Assembly: GCA_033439795.1 (NCBI GenBank)
Contig: JAUTDP010000004.1
Location: 2,356,001-2,420,000, forward strand
Source of the DNA: Sordaria brevicollis
Lineage: Eukaryota; Ascomycota; Sordariomycetes; Sordariales; Sordariaceae
Reading direction: 5' to 3'
DNA: 64,000 bases
Position numbers and translations under genes: made by a program. Within the stretch, counting starts at the first letter, position 1. Each line of letters begins with the position of its first letter. The notes below the pieces were generated by a model. It was not told the origin of the DNA. It saw only the letters and a program-made list of their open reading frames with translations, and did no database searches. Shown piece after piece: positions 37,244-48,297 of the stretch.

Positions 37244-37529
37244 TATTATAGGATTATATTTATACTATACCTGGTATATATATTAACTACTTATATAAAT
37301 ATTTAAATCCCTAACGATTATTCCCGACTATAATACGTATATTACGGTTCGATATAGTTTAAATTTGGTTACTTATAGTTACGTATAATATTACGTGGGT
37401 GCGTACGGACTAGGGTATAGGCTCGCGCCCATATATCCAATCCTCCGCATACACTTCTCCCTTCCCTTCCTTTGTACAACAACACATATCTCATTATATA
37501 CCTAACGGTGCCAACGCTGTCCCTTAATA
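37244..37529 (+). repeat. 3' LTR of element 2
   Basis: It begins TATTATAGG (RIP form of TGTTACAGG). The first ~150 bp are heavily mutated and the last ~130 bp unmutated, the mirror image of the 5' LTR. Confidence 0.93.
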
Positions 37530-37534
37530 AGCTG

Positions 37535-39120
37535 GTAGCAATAATGGAATCTTGGCAGTCCGGAAACCGACCCGTCAGTACCTATCTTTTCTGGACCCAG
37601 CGCCTATCTTTTTCCTCTTTTCGTGTCCTTGAAGTGCTTGACAATTCTCCGTCAATCATTTCTGTACTTGAAGGCTTCCATTGCATGTCTGCCGCCAATA
37701 TTTACACTATTTGTACCCAACATACAGGTGTCGTCGGCTCTTCCCAATGCGCATTGCAGACCAGCCATTTTATAACCACTCACAGGCGCAGATAGTCTCG
37801 GCCACTCCCTAGTCTGGGGTCGACCGTGGCCGTCTGCAACCAGTGCCCGAGACGCTCGTATCCGTCCTTGTCACAATAATCGCAGCCCCGCGGTAAGCAA
37901 TACGGTCCTGGGAGAGACCAACAGTCAATTTGAGTACTGTATGACGAGATACAAGACATGAAATTACTGTATCGTAACATACCCCAACCGGGACAGCCAG
38001 AGATGAGACGAGTCCAGACGAGAACATCACCCAACAGACACGATGACGGGAGGCTTGGTTCAGGTTGGTGGAGGCAAGAAATGGAGCTGTGCTCCCGTGC
38101 GTTCGTTCGTTAAAATAACCAACACTAACGACGACATCGACGTTGTGGTGCGGAACCCCAAGATTGAACGAACTCCAATTTTCTCCCCATCCAGATCCAG
38201 AATTTGCGCAGAATCGGGGTGCTCTGGAGCCAATGATGTCAGAGAAGACGAGCTACCATTCTCCCCCAAGCTTCGGCCCATTTTCAGAATCCTTCTCCAT
38301 TGGCGTCATCCTGTCTTTTCCTCTCGCTGGGTTAAGCGAGCCCCAACAAACCCCCAGCTCATCCAGCTTCGCTCACCAAACGACGTACGATGCACACATT
38401 AGTGCTTCCAAAAGGGATTCCAGCCAGAAGCGTGCTGAAGGCCAGGGTTGGTTGATGATAAGGCACGTTGGCCGTGAGCGACTGATTTGGTTCGTGCCCA
38501 CTTCCGCAAAACCAAAGAAATCGAAGATTCGGTGGTAACGTCGCTCTCATCACCGTCACTGTCGCCGTCGTTGTCCTCGCTTCGTGTTCAGCGCAAAATG
38601 GACCCAAGCCTCCAAGAGTTTGCGGCTTTCAGTTCCACTGTTCCACACGCAGCCCTCTCCAGTCCCCCATGCACTACATTAGCACTCTAACTTAGCGGCG
38701 GTCCACCCCTGGAGACGATGAACTAAAAAAGAAAGCCGCCGATAGTTTCTGCAGGGCAGAGAGCGCGCATCGGTTCAACTGTAGTGTACAGCGCGGCCCG
38801 GTGGTCTGTCAGCTTGACACGTGTGTGCGCTACCCTTGAGAAGATATGCCCAGAATCACGGCAGCATCCGCATGTATCCGAGGACAAGGTCGTGGATAAT
38901 TATCGCCTTTCCAAAAGTCTCTTCCAGGATACAGCGATAGAGATCAAAAGTAGTGAAAGGCTACATATCACCAAACACTGAACGTGGAGTCGTTGTGGTT
39001 GTTGTAGCGTTGCTCAGCAGCGGGCCCCTCGCTCCCCCCTGCGCTGAGTGAATGGCGCTGTCTTGGGAGGCTTTTATACGAGATGGATACCCAGTCTGAG
39101 AAGCCTAATTCCGCTAGGGG
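37535..39120. other. Unmutated island between transposon blocks
   Basis: About 1.6 kb of normal composition. Short ORFs on both strands overlap each other; none has a recognisable domain or convincing introns. It includes a Ser/Leu-rich plus-strand run near 38540-38640 (GTCGCTCTCATCACCG-type). No gene is called. Confidence 0.5.
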
Positions 39121-41760
39121 TCGATAAATACCGTAAATGATGGATTTTTTCATTTCTTTACTATTCCGAGTAATTACCGCTATTTCCATAGCTCGTGCAC
39201 TGGTCCGTGCCACCTCCCCTCTAGGTATACAATTTGGCCATCTATATACTTTTCAATATACCGACGAGCTTCCTAGATTCCCTTCAATAAGTATAATCCT
39301 CGCAATTATTACCAATTACGACAATTATCCCTACCTTCAACGCTACGATTTCGCTCGCAATGCTTCTAATCCGATAGGGAAGAAGCTAAATTATTATCGA
39401 TAAATTCGATTTAAAGAATTAATTAAATAAAGCGTACCAAATAACTACCTATAAGTATTATTATTAATAATATACGTTTAACGTTACCTAAATAGGCCGC
39501 TACTTTATAGAATACTAGGCGTACTAATTATACCGTATACGGCGGTAAATAGAAAATCGAAAGGATATACGTTATTTTACTATTATATTAATTACTATTT
39601 AGAAAAAACGGGTCGATTAGTATATAATTAAAATTATCTTCTTCGAAAGGAGACCCTTTACCCTTTATAAGAGGTTATTTATAAGGGTATTTCTATATAA
39701 TTTCGTACTTAATTATACTCCTCCTAACGTCGCTGTAATAGTAAATAAATAATTCCCTTTTATTTATAAGGAAATAAAGGCGCAAATCCGTATAAAATAT
39801 TTCGATAAAATAAATTATATTAATATCTTTTTTAACGAATTGGATAATTATAATGGTAAATAGATTTTTGTCACGGCACCAGATTGTCGGCAGCGCTCCC
39901 TAGGCGTCTTGGCACCGAACCACTAGCGGAGTACAGTCGTGCCCACAGTCATGTCTCCACCTCACTCATGTACATAGTCCGAGAGCAGAGTTTTCGCTAC
40001 TCTCTCTCGATCTTCTCCTCTTCGTACAATAATACGTCTTCTCCAAGCCTCTACTAGATCGGTATCGTGACAATTTTTAATATTTTATTTTCGTACGAAG
40101 TTAGCGGAATTATTTTCTTTTAGGCTAATAAATATATTGAAGCTATAAAATATATTATAGTGAATTTCGCCGGCTTAATTTCGATAATTTATAATAAATT
40201 AATCGAAAGATTAAATAAAATTAATAATTTTATTATTAATATATATACTATAACCCGATATATAATATAGAAATTAATTATTAGGCGTTTCCCTAATACT
40301 TTCGTTATTTCCTATAATTTATACTCCTTTTAATGATTAATAAAGGATTTACTTACCTTACCGCCGTTTCGAATATTATACGGCTAAATCTCCTTCGTAA
40401 TTAACTTTTTTCGTACTAATAAATTGCAACTAATTCGCTTATATACCGCTATAATAATATATTACGGTAAAATTATCTTTATTTTATCGAAATTAATTAG
40501 AAGTTATTATTATTCTTATTAATTTTAGTTAATATATTAATATTATTACTAAATAGGGTTCGTAATACCGTTCTATATAATTATTCTAACGTATTAAAAA
40601 TATCTTCAAAACGTTTATTTAATAAATATATTATTAAAATTAATAATAAAAGCCCTCCCCCTTTTCTATAATTCTAACGCCCCAAAATAATCTCCTCCCT
40701 ATTATACTCCCTCTTCTAATTCCTTTACTAATATAATAAAACGAATTAGTCCGATTATAAATAATATTAAAGGTTATCGAGAGTATTAAATTTTAATATA
40801 GTTTTAATACTTTTGAAAGGTTTATAAAACCTCTTTATAAGAATTAATTAATATTAAAGGTAAATAAAACTATCGTTAATTATATAATACCGCGGTAGGT
40901 TAATATATAGGATGCTTAAAAAGCCGACTGCGTTTCCCTCTATTAAAACGATTAGTATAAATTCGAAAAGCTATTTATAATTCGCAAATAACGGTAATTA
41001 ATACCTATTAATTAGCTTATTTATATTTTATACCTAAAAATTACTATAGAGAGAGCTAATATAATTCGTCCCCCTATAATTAACTTTAATAATTAATTAC
41101 TAAAATTTCTAAAATTATATACTCGTTCTTTAAATAATATTATAAAACTTCGGTTAATATAGGACTTTCTATAATATAAAACCCGTTATAATATATACGT
41201 ACTATATTAATTTATTTAAGATAATAGGAATTTAGACCCTATTTCGTTTTAAAATATATTAGGGGATAAAGGCTCTATTATTATTCCTCTAATAATAAAG
41301 GATATTTAGAACGCTAATAAATAATATATTTTATAAACGAGCCTTTTTTATTATAAATTTTCTAAAAAACCCTAAACGTAACCGCCTTTTTACCAATAAA
41401 ATAGTATAATTATATTTATTTATATAAACGGGAGGAAGTTTAAGAATTTATATAAGTCTTTTATAAGCCTTTTTCTAGCGGAAAGGGACGAGTTTCTATT
41501 ACAAATCGAAGACCAACTATATAAGTATATATAATAGGGGGACCCAAATAACCGGGGGTAAGGGGAGGAAGCCTAAATAGGGGGGATAAGGGCATTTAGT
41601 AATAGGGGATTTACGGTTTTGCACGTAGAAAAGTACAAAAAAATTCAAAAAAACCGATAAAAACCGTCATATAACCTGTAAAAATGGTTATAGAAGCCAT
41701 TTTTTCATTTCCCTGACCGTAATTATCGAAATTACTAGTGACAGAAATTTCGAATCGACC
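39121..41760. mobile_element. RIP-mutated block of unidentified transposon origin
   Basis: From about 39400 to 41600 the sequence is strongly AT-rich and depleted of CpA/TpG, like the other blocks, so it must have been a repeat. The edges (39121-39390 and 41600-41760) fade back to normal composition. The plus-strand frame 39137-39403 stays open across the fading left edge, suggesting the edge of a coding region. I found no reverse transcriptase, integrase, transposase or terminal repeats that I can name. It is interrupted by the solo LTR at 39869-40072. Confidence 0.6.
39869..40072 (+). mobile_element. Solo LTR, 204 bp, unmutated
   Basis: It starts TGTCACGGCACC and ends GGTATCGTGACA, so the ends are inverted (TGTCACG/CGTGACA). 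It is flanked by the 5-bp direct repeat ATTTT (39864-39868 and 40073-40077). Its GC-rich, CpA-retaining sequence stands out sharply from the RIP-mutated surroundings. It differs in sequence from the LTRs of elements 1-3 beyond the first 8 bases shared with element 3, so it belongs to a fourth family. The strand is arbitrary. Confidence 0.88.
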
Positions 41761-44700
41761 ACTAAATTCCGCAGGTGATGCCGTGTCCGTCCGCCGGGCA
41801 TCTTCCCGTCGGTAGGACAGTGGGACTTGGGAATCCACTCATTCGTCCAGGGCGAAGAACAAGCTGACGAACCAGGCGCTGCATTTTAGAGATCCAAGGG
41901 AAAATGGAAGGGCACAATGCGTTGACGATGGAGCAGCAGACAACATCAACATTCATTCGGGCAACACGTGAACGGCGCGGCGCTTGTTGGATATTTAACC
42001 GAGAACCGCAACAGCTTGCGCTGCGCTTTTCATCCTCGTTCACATATCCGCAGCTTCCATCTTCTGTTAACATCGTACAGAGCTCGACCCAAACAAGCGT
42101 CCTCATCAAGTCCCACAACATGGCCCAAAATTGAGAAGGGTACAAAAAGACAGACTTCCCCGGGAGCTTGCGGCGACTGTGTACAGGAGGAGTACTAACG
42201 GGCGTAGTTAAAGTTTGAGATGTAACCACCAATCTCATCAAGTAGTGGGAAAGCTGTTTACATAACGACACCATAAAACATAATTCTTCACGACCATTAC
42301 ATAAAAACATGGACAAGACTTGATGATATCTGGCAGGTGAGAAGGGAAGAGAAAACCCAAATCATAGTCACCTACCCAAGGAATCCTTCCAGTTCAGGGC
42401 AAGCACAATCGCAAAAGCTTCATTGGCTTGCAACACACGACACGCACAAAAGCTTTTTGCGTGCCTGGATGAATTGGATATTGATACACATTTGATGCGG
42501 GTCCAGGGTTCGGGGAATGGTATGAGGCGCGCATACATATCAGCCATGGTCGCCATGGTGGCCATGGAACGATGACAAGACAACGGTGAGCATATCAACC
42601 GTTCGATTGCTCGACATATCTGCGTGTGTGCAATATGCGTGCGTGCGAAAGAAAGAACCAACGAACAATAAGAAGGGGGGAAAAAAGAAAAGAAAAGACA
42701 ATGGAAGTACAAGTTGACTCACCGTCACTGGACTGGATTGAATGGGGGTCACCAGGACCTCAACACACGCGTGGCAATTCTCTCGAGCCAAATCTTCCAG
42801 GGTAGAAGAAGAAAATGATTTGGATCACGCCCATCTCCCCAGAAGCAAGCTGCCGTTCGTCAGCGGGAAGGGGAAATGGGGAATATGATGCCATTCCCGT
42901 TCGCGAAAATCTCTCTCCTCACTCAGACGGGCAAGGACGGGATGAATCGAATGGGCCCTTGCACCTCATAATATACTGACGGCTGTGTACAGCATAGCTC
43001 ATCTTATCAAGAAATTTCTTCATATACAAAGATGATGTAAGGTCCCGAACGCTTGATGTTATGAAGTGGAAGAGGGAAAAGGTTCTCATCCTGTTCTTGA
43101 CCGATTTTGGTCCTATCACATTCCAACACCGGGGGATTAATGAACCACCGAGGAGAAGATGTTCCCGGGAAAGGTGTCACCAAATCTTCCGGCTAGTCAG
43201 GGGAAGAAATCAATCTGATCCATGGGCTGATCTGGTACCTGAATGAATTCAGGATAGGTATTAGGCAAACATCTAGGATCCGTATCCTCGACATCCGACC
43301 TATACCGTACGATTCTCTTTCTTTCGTTCCGATTATCTCTCTGAACATTGGCCAGGTACACCTTGTGTAGAAACTTAGGCTACATGTCAGCTAAACAGCA
43401 AACCTTGAACCTTGAAGACATGAAAAAAGGAAGAGCCCGCTCGAGCGACAGCCTTACGAAGAAAAGTCAAAACAACATGACATGACATTTCCCTGGAAAT
43501 GCATGGATGCTTTCGCAAATCGAGTGCCAAGAAACCGGGGCCTTTTTCTCCACTTTTGACTGCTGCTATTCTTCTCGTCCCAACTTCGCACCACAGCCGG
43601 TTGTTCTCTTCAACTTCCATCTTGAACATTTCTCCCGGATCTACTATGCTCTTTGTACAAAGCACCTTACAAATTATTTGCTCTGAAGGTAGTGACCGCG
43701 TCATGTTTACGCGTGCCAATTCCATGGCAACTACTAACCAAGAAAAACAGCTCCCCCGTCTTCACCCTCCATTCTCCAGGTCCCATTTCAACTTCCATAC
43801 CACGCCTCGAACATGCCGCCATACCTACCTGAGAACCAGCTCCCGCACCTCTGCAGACGCCTCCCCCGAAACTATTTGGTGTCGTGACCGCCGAACGCAC
43901 GCCTTTTCTTGCATCTCTTCACTTCTTTTCTTTTTCGTTTCGCGCAGCCGCAAAGCCGCAAGCCGGGATTTTGGGCTGGCTCGGCTGGATGTTAGTCTAC
44001 GCCACATCTCGCCTCAGCTTTCTCGTAACGCCTCCTATGCTTTTGAAAAGCTGTCACTACCGGGGCTCTATAATTTTGTACGGAGAGATCATCCGAAGGG
44101 GAGGGGTTGTGGAAGAGAGGGGTGCTCTTAACCGCCCAAAGGAAGAGAATAGATAGTTCTCGCCTAGTGCTGTGAGGCTGGCTTGCGCTGCCGCCTTCCG
44201 TCTTCCCCGAACTCTCTCGAGTCGGCGCCTAGAAGATATCTATTCATGGATGGATGGCCAGAGCCACGAGGCCACTTTACATACCGAACTCCTCTCGATA
44301 TCGGGAGTGCGGTGGCTGATCTGAACCTCTTTCATGCTTCCCTCATGCTCGAGTTTGATCTTTAGGCCTGGCGCTGTCACTTGTGTTTTCTTGTGGTGTT
44401 CTTCTTCCCCGCATATCCAACCCAATGATACCTCTGGATAAACAAGTCTTCTTAGATTCGGCTTCTGCAAAACTTTCGAGACTAGAGGTACTTGTAGGAG
44501 GGCCTGAAGCTTGGGACCCACTTTTGACGAAGTCCGCGTTGAATTCGAGGTTAGGGAAAACCGTGAGGTGCTGAAGCCGTCGAACTAGCTGGGCACCACA
44601 AACTAGGGGGGAAGAAAGGCAGAGATAAAATGAGATCGACAGAAACCCAACCAAAAAGAAAAGGGGCCGAAACGAGAATAAAAAGTCCAAAAAGACAAAA

Positions 44701-46490
44701 AAAACATACAACACCAGGGATTCGCTGGTCGTCACCGACCCAACTACTAGTCTAGCCCTCACTGGCTTATCTATGGGAGAGCGGACGGGATCCCGAGTTT
44801 TCCAGTGGGTATGGTCGTATGTACTAGATGCAGCTCAACCCTGAGCTTATGAGTTTTGGAAGACACTTGTGAGGGTTAACAATGCGAGCTCTGTTGTCGT
44901 TGTACATATCCCCATGCTAGATCTTGAGCACCACATACGGAACTAGAGCTTAAGCGCCTATGTTGTCACCAAGGCCTGCATCCTGCTCACTTCGTTACAA
45001 AGAAATGAGAGTTTCGATATGTTGTTCAGGAAACGGAAGAAATGCGAATGCGAACAAGGTGCTTCCGCTACTGCAAAGGAGACGCAGGAACCGGACCTGC
45101 AAAACTCAAGTCGTTGGGTCTGGATCCTGGACTGAGCAGTCTGGGCTTCGGAGGAGGGCAATATAATCTTGCATGATGACTGCTTCTGGTCTTGTACGAG
45201 GAGAACGTACCTATATGCTTGCCCTTTCAGCTGGGAGAAGATAAAACGGACCGGAGGAAGTTAACCTCTGTCTGCGCCGGATCCCAACTCCTCGACTTCA
45301 TTTCTTATGGTCGGAAAAGCTCAGACCCGTCTCAACAGCTCCTTCTCCGATCTGCGCGCTTTACATAAAACTTTCCGAATACTCGGGTCATCAAGAAACG
45401 CTCAAATGTTACTTACATAACGCTTTCGGGAGTATCCGTTTTGCTTAGCACACGTGTGTGCGTATATGTAATATGCAGATCATCTTACCTAATATCCCGA
45501 ACGTTCATCATGCTTCAAGCCCTCCTCCGATGCTCGCAGTCGGAGATAACTTACAGGACTTCCAATATATACAAGTAGAATATTAAATCCGAGTAAAAGC
45601 TACAGGTCATATATAGCCTCTTGTCATCTGATGGAAAGGGTTGCGTTGTGGTTTGTGCAGCTCCGCTCGGTCTAATATCTTGTAGGGCCGATGGACAGTT
45701 GTCCAATGAGCCGGAGGAGTGACCATGGGGCTAGATGCTTGGGTCGTTGACAGCAAGGCCAAGGAAACTCCTTAGTTCTTCCTTGGCTTCGAAGTTGCGT
45801 TGGTGGTATTCCTGCCCAAGAAAGAAATTCCGAGTGTTGTGGTATCGTAAAGAGCCGGACTGACGAGGGCAATGCGATGTGTCTCTTGTTGGGCTATGAA
45901 TTCGGTGTTGCTCAGGTTCGTTTGAAGGGTCGGGCTTCAAAGTTATTGGCTGATGGAAATTGACGTCTCAAATGACCTTCCAAGAACTCTGGAACGAATT
46001 TTATGAAGATTATATCACAAAGTACAAGGGATAATGTCAGAAGAAAGGAGGGAAAGAAGTCTGGGGAAGAAAACAGAAGAGTAAAACACAGGTGGGAAAT
46101 GAACGACGTTGGAAACTTCGAAGCGACGAGAGATTGCGGGGTTACCCTTAAAACCCAAATATGTAACTAAACAGCACATGGCGCGGTAGCGTCTCCAGAG
46201 CAACCACCACCCCACCATGACATGGGTTCCAATCAACACCACCCTCCATCACTGCACCAAAAGTTGCGACAAAGATCAACGCGTCTGGATACGCGCCGCC
46301 AACAATCGTCTTCCTTTTTGGATCGCCACCCAACAGTCTTACACTAAATACCAATTGTCATTTTCTTTTCTACGCGACATATCCACGACAACAAACGGAA
46401 ATTTAAAACTCGCCCAGAAACGAGAACTACGATACGAGCCCTTCCGCCGAAGTAGTCCCTTTGTGTCCAGCACACACAGCCGTATTCAGA
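41761..46490. other. 4.7-kb region without a defensible gene
   Basis: Normal composition. Several ORFs of 100-210 codons exist (for example 41762-42316 minus, 43499-44131 plus) but they overlap on both strands and lack domains. The best hint of a transcribed unit is 43640-44160, where intron-like signals occur (GTAGTG at about 43689, CTAAC, acceptor ACAG at about 43750; acceptor GCGCAG at about 43948) and an open frame reads PQAGILGWLGWMLVYATSRLSF. The 3' end of the region is the promoter and 5' UTR of NUF2. Confidence 0.45.
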
Positions 46491-47952
46491 ATGGCCTACA
46501 ACCCACGAATGTCCATGGCGCCTCCGCAGCCCCAACAATCACGGCAGCGCAGGAAGGAAGAAGAGGCCGCGTACGCCAACATGCGGCTGCCCGACCGCGA
46601 AATCGTCGGCTGCATCAACGAGCTCGGCATCCCCTTCACGCTGGCCGACCTGCAGAAGCCCAACCCGATCCAGGTGCAGATGATCTTCGAGTGGTTCGGC
46701 GAGCTGCTGATGAACAAGACGCGCCAGACGGTCGACCCGGCCATGCGCGCCGCCGCCGAGGACGTTTGCGGCCCGGAGCTGGGCGAGGCCATGATGCCGT
46801 CCGACACGCGGAACCTGCTGGGCTTCTACGTTTCGCTGCGCCGGCTGATGCTGGACTGCGGCGTCAACGACTTTAGCTTCAACGACCTCTACAAGCCGAC
46901 CCACGATCGATTGGTCAGGATGCTCAGTTACGTCATCAACTTTGTTCGCTTCCGCGAGAGCCAGACGAGTGTCATCGACGAGCATTGCAACAAGGCCGAG
47001 CAGACCAAGGCGCGCATCGAGCAGCTGTATGTGGAGAACCAGAACATGGAGGCCCAGCTGGAGGAGATGAGACATAACCGCAGGGCAATGGAGGTGCTGG
47101 TGCAGGAGAAGACGGTGCGAAACGAAGAGCTCAAGAAGCGGCTGCTGGAGCTAAGGCGAAGCCAGGAGAAGGTGGCCGCGAGGTTGGAGGACGCCAAGAC
47201 GAAAAAGGGCGAGTTGGCGGCCGAGTTGGAGGAGAAGACGGCTACCAAGATTGCGCTCAAGCAAGAGAGCGCGAAACTTCGGCCTTATGTGCTACAGAGC
47301 CCGTCGGCGTTGCAGGCTAGTCTGGCGGAGCTGAGCAACACGCTGAATAACGACAAGGCACATATCGATGCGTTGGATAGGCGATCAAGAGCTCTCCAAA
47401 CTTCAACAGACTCGTTCAGCGTGGTGGCGTCAGATGTGGCATCGTGCATCAAGTTACTGGAGGAGATTGCGATTGAGCTGGCCAAGGAGGAAGAGGAGAA
47501 CGTTAAGAACGCAAGGCAAAGGGACGCGCTTACGGAGCGGGGAGCGAATGTCAGAGAGGTGGAACGCACAGAGGCGCTGCTCAAGAGGCAATTGGCCAAG
47601 TGGGCCGATCGCACGGCGCAGTTGCGGACGCAGAGCCAGGAGAAGGCTCAGAAGGCCAAGGAGAAGATGGAAGAGTTGAGGGCGGTGCACAGGAAACTGA
47701 CAGAGGAGAGGTCAGAGAAGGGCAAGGATATCGAGAGGAGAAGGGTCAGGATCGAGCAGACGGAGAAGAAGGTACGTTCAAATCGAACTCGAAGGAAACA
47801 CAGGATGAGAAATGCTAACCAGATGTGCCATCGAACAGATGCTCGACTTGAAAGAGAACATCGAAAACGAAGTCCACGCCGCACACGACGAGTACCTCAA
47901 GATGGAGGCACACATCAAGTTGTACATTACCGAGATGGAGCAGGCCCTCTGA
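46491..47952 (+). CDS. NUF2: Kinetochore protein NUF2 (Ndc80 complex)
   Basis: Two exons, 46491-47771 and 47839-47952, with a 67-bp intron (GTACGT, branch GCTAAC, acceptor ACAG), give 464 residues, the normal fungal NUF2 length. I start at MAYNPRMSM; the upstream in-frame ATG at 46461 would add 10 residues without homology. The N-terminal ~150 residues carry the NUF2 calponin-homology domain ([49 protein letters not shown]). From about residue 165 to the end it is coiled coil rich in E/K/R/L heptads. In the family it pairs with Ndc80 and, with Spc24/Spc25, links kinetochores to spindle microtubules. Codon use in exon 1 is strongly GC3-biased. Family recognition is from known motifs. Confidence 0.93.
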
Positions 47953-48297
47953 GCGAGCGTCTTTGTTGGCCGATACATTTGATACCCTTTATCGGCATAC
48001 TTGTTCTTGTTAGAGCGTAGGATACATCACCCACGCTGGTTCTTCGGTAGAGTTTTGAAGTTTTGTTTGGCATATGAGAGCTTATAGGAGCATGCATGGA
48101 TACCATGGAACGGCGTTATGGTTTGGATTCCCCGGCGGGTCGGAAAATTGGAAGTGGTGTCTTTTTTCTCTTGCTCCTTGAGAGGACGGCATCAAAAAGT
48201 TTGTTACACTTAATGAGACCACGAATTATCATGACTGCAGACTTGTCTCCGCCATGCTGTTCTTTTTGTCACCTCTCGTCCTCGTCTGAAACCGCCT
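47953..48297. other. Short intergenic space between convergent genes
   Basis: 345 bp holding the 3' UTRs of NUF2 (+) and the 48298 gene (-). No other feature is seen. Confidence 0.6.

Larger units (their letters stand above)
21373..37529 (+). mobile_element. Ty3/gypsy LTR retrotransposon 2 (chromovirus), split by element 3
   Basis: Direct 286-bp LTRs (21373-21658 and 37244-37529) are bounded by the 5-bp target duplication AGCTG (21368-21372 and 37530-37534). The total span is 16157 bp; without nested element 3 and its TSD it is about 7.7 kb, a normal gypsy size. A polypurine tract TAAAGGGGGATAA lies directly before the 3' LTR (37231-37243), giving plus polarity. Reverse transcriptase (FDNIFIYSNN near 34380), integrase (FSDRGI-FVSRF near 35955) and a chromodomain (YYLIK-KGDYNPI near 36755-36800) are readable through the RIP damage. 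Confidence 0.94.

Noticed and set aside
39121..41760. Possible Starship captain (DUF3435 tyrosine recombinase) or Crypton relic
   Set aside because: I looked for the recombinase pattern in the decayed frames and could not find it; the large-scale layout also shows no cargo structure.
41762..42316. Minus-strand ORF of 184 codons
   Set aside because: Cys/Ser-rich translation without domain, overlapping plus-strand ORFs, adjacent to the RIP edge.
43499..44131. Plus-strand ORF of 210 codons, and an alternative spliced reading giving PQAGILGWLGWMLVYATSRLSF
   Set aside because: There are intron-like signals but no consistent start, no recognised family and competing frames. Noted in the intergenic entry, not called.
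46539..47690. Minus-strand and +1 frame ORFs over NUF2
   Set aside because: Shadows caused by strong GC3 codon bias in the NUF2 exon.
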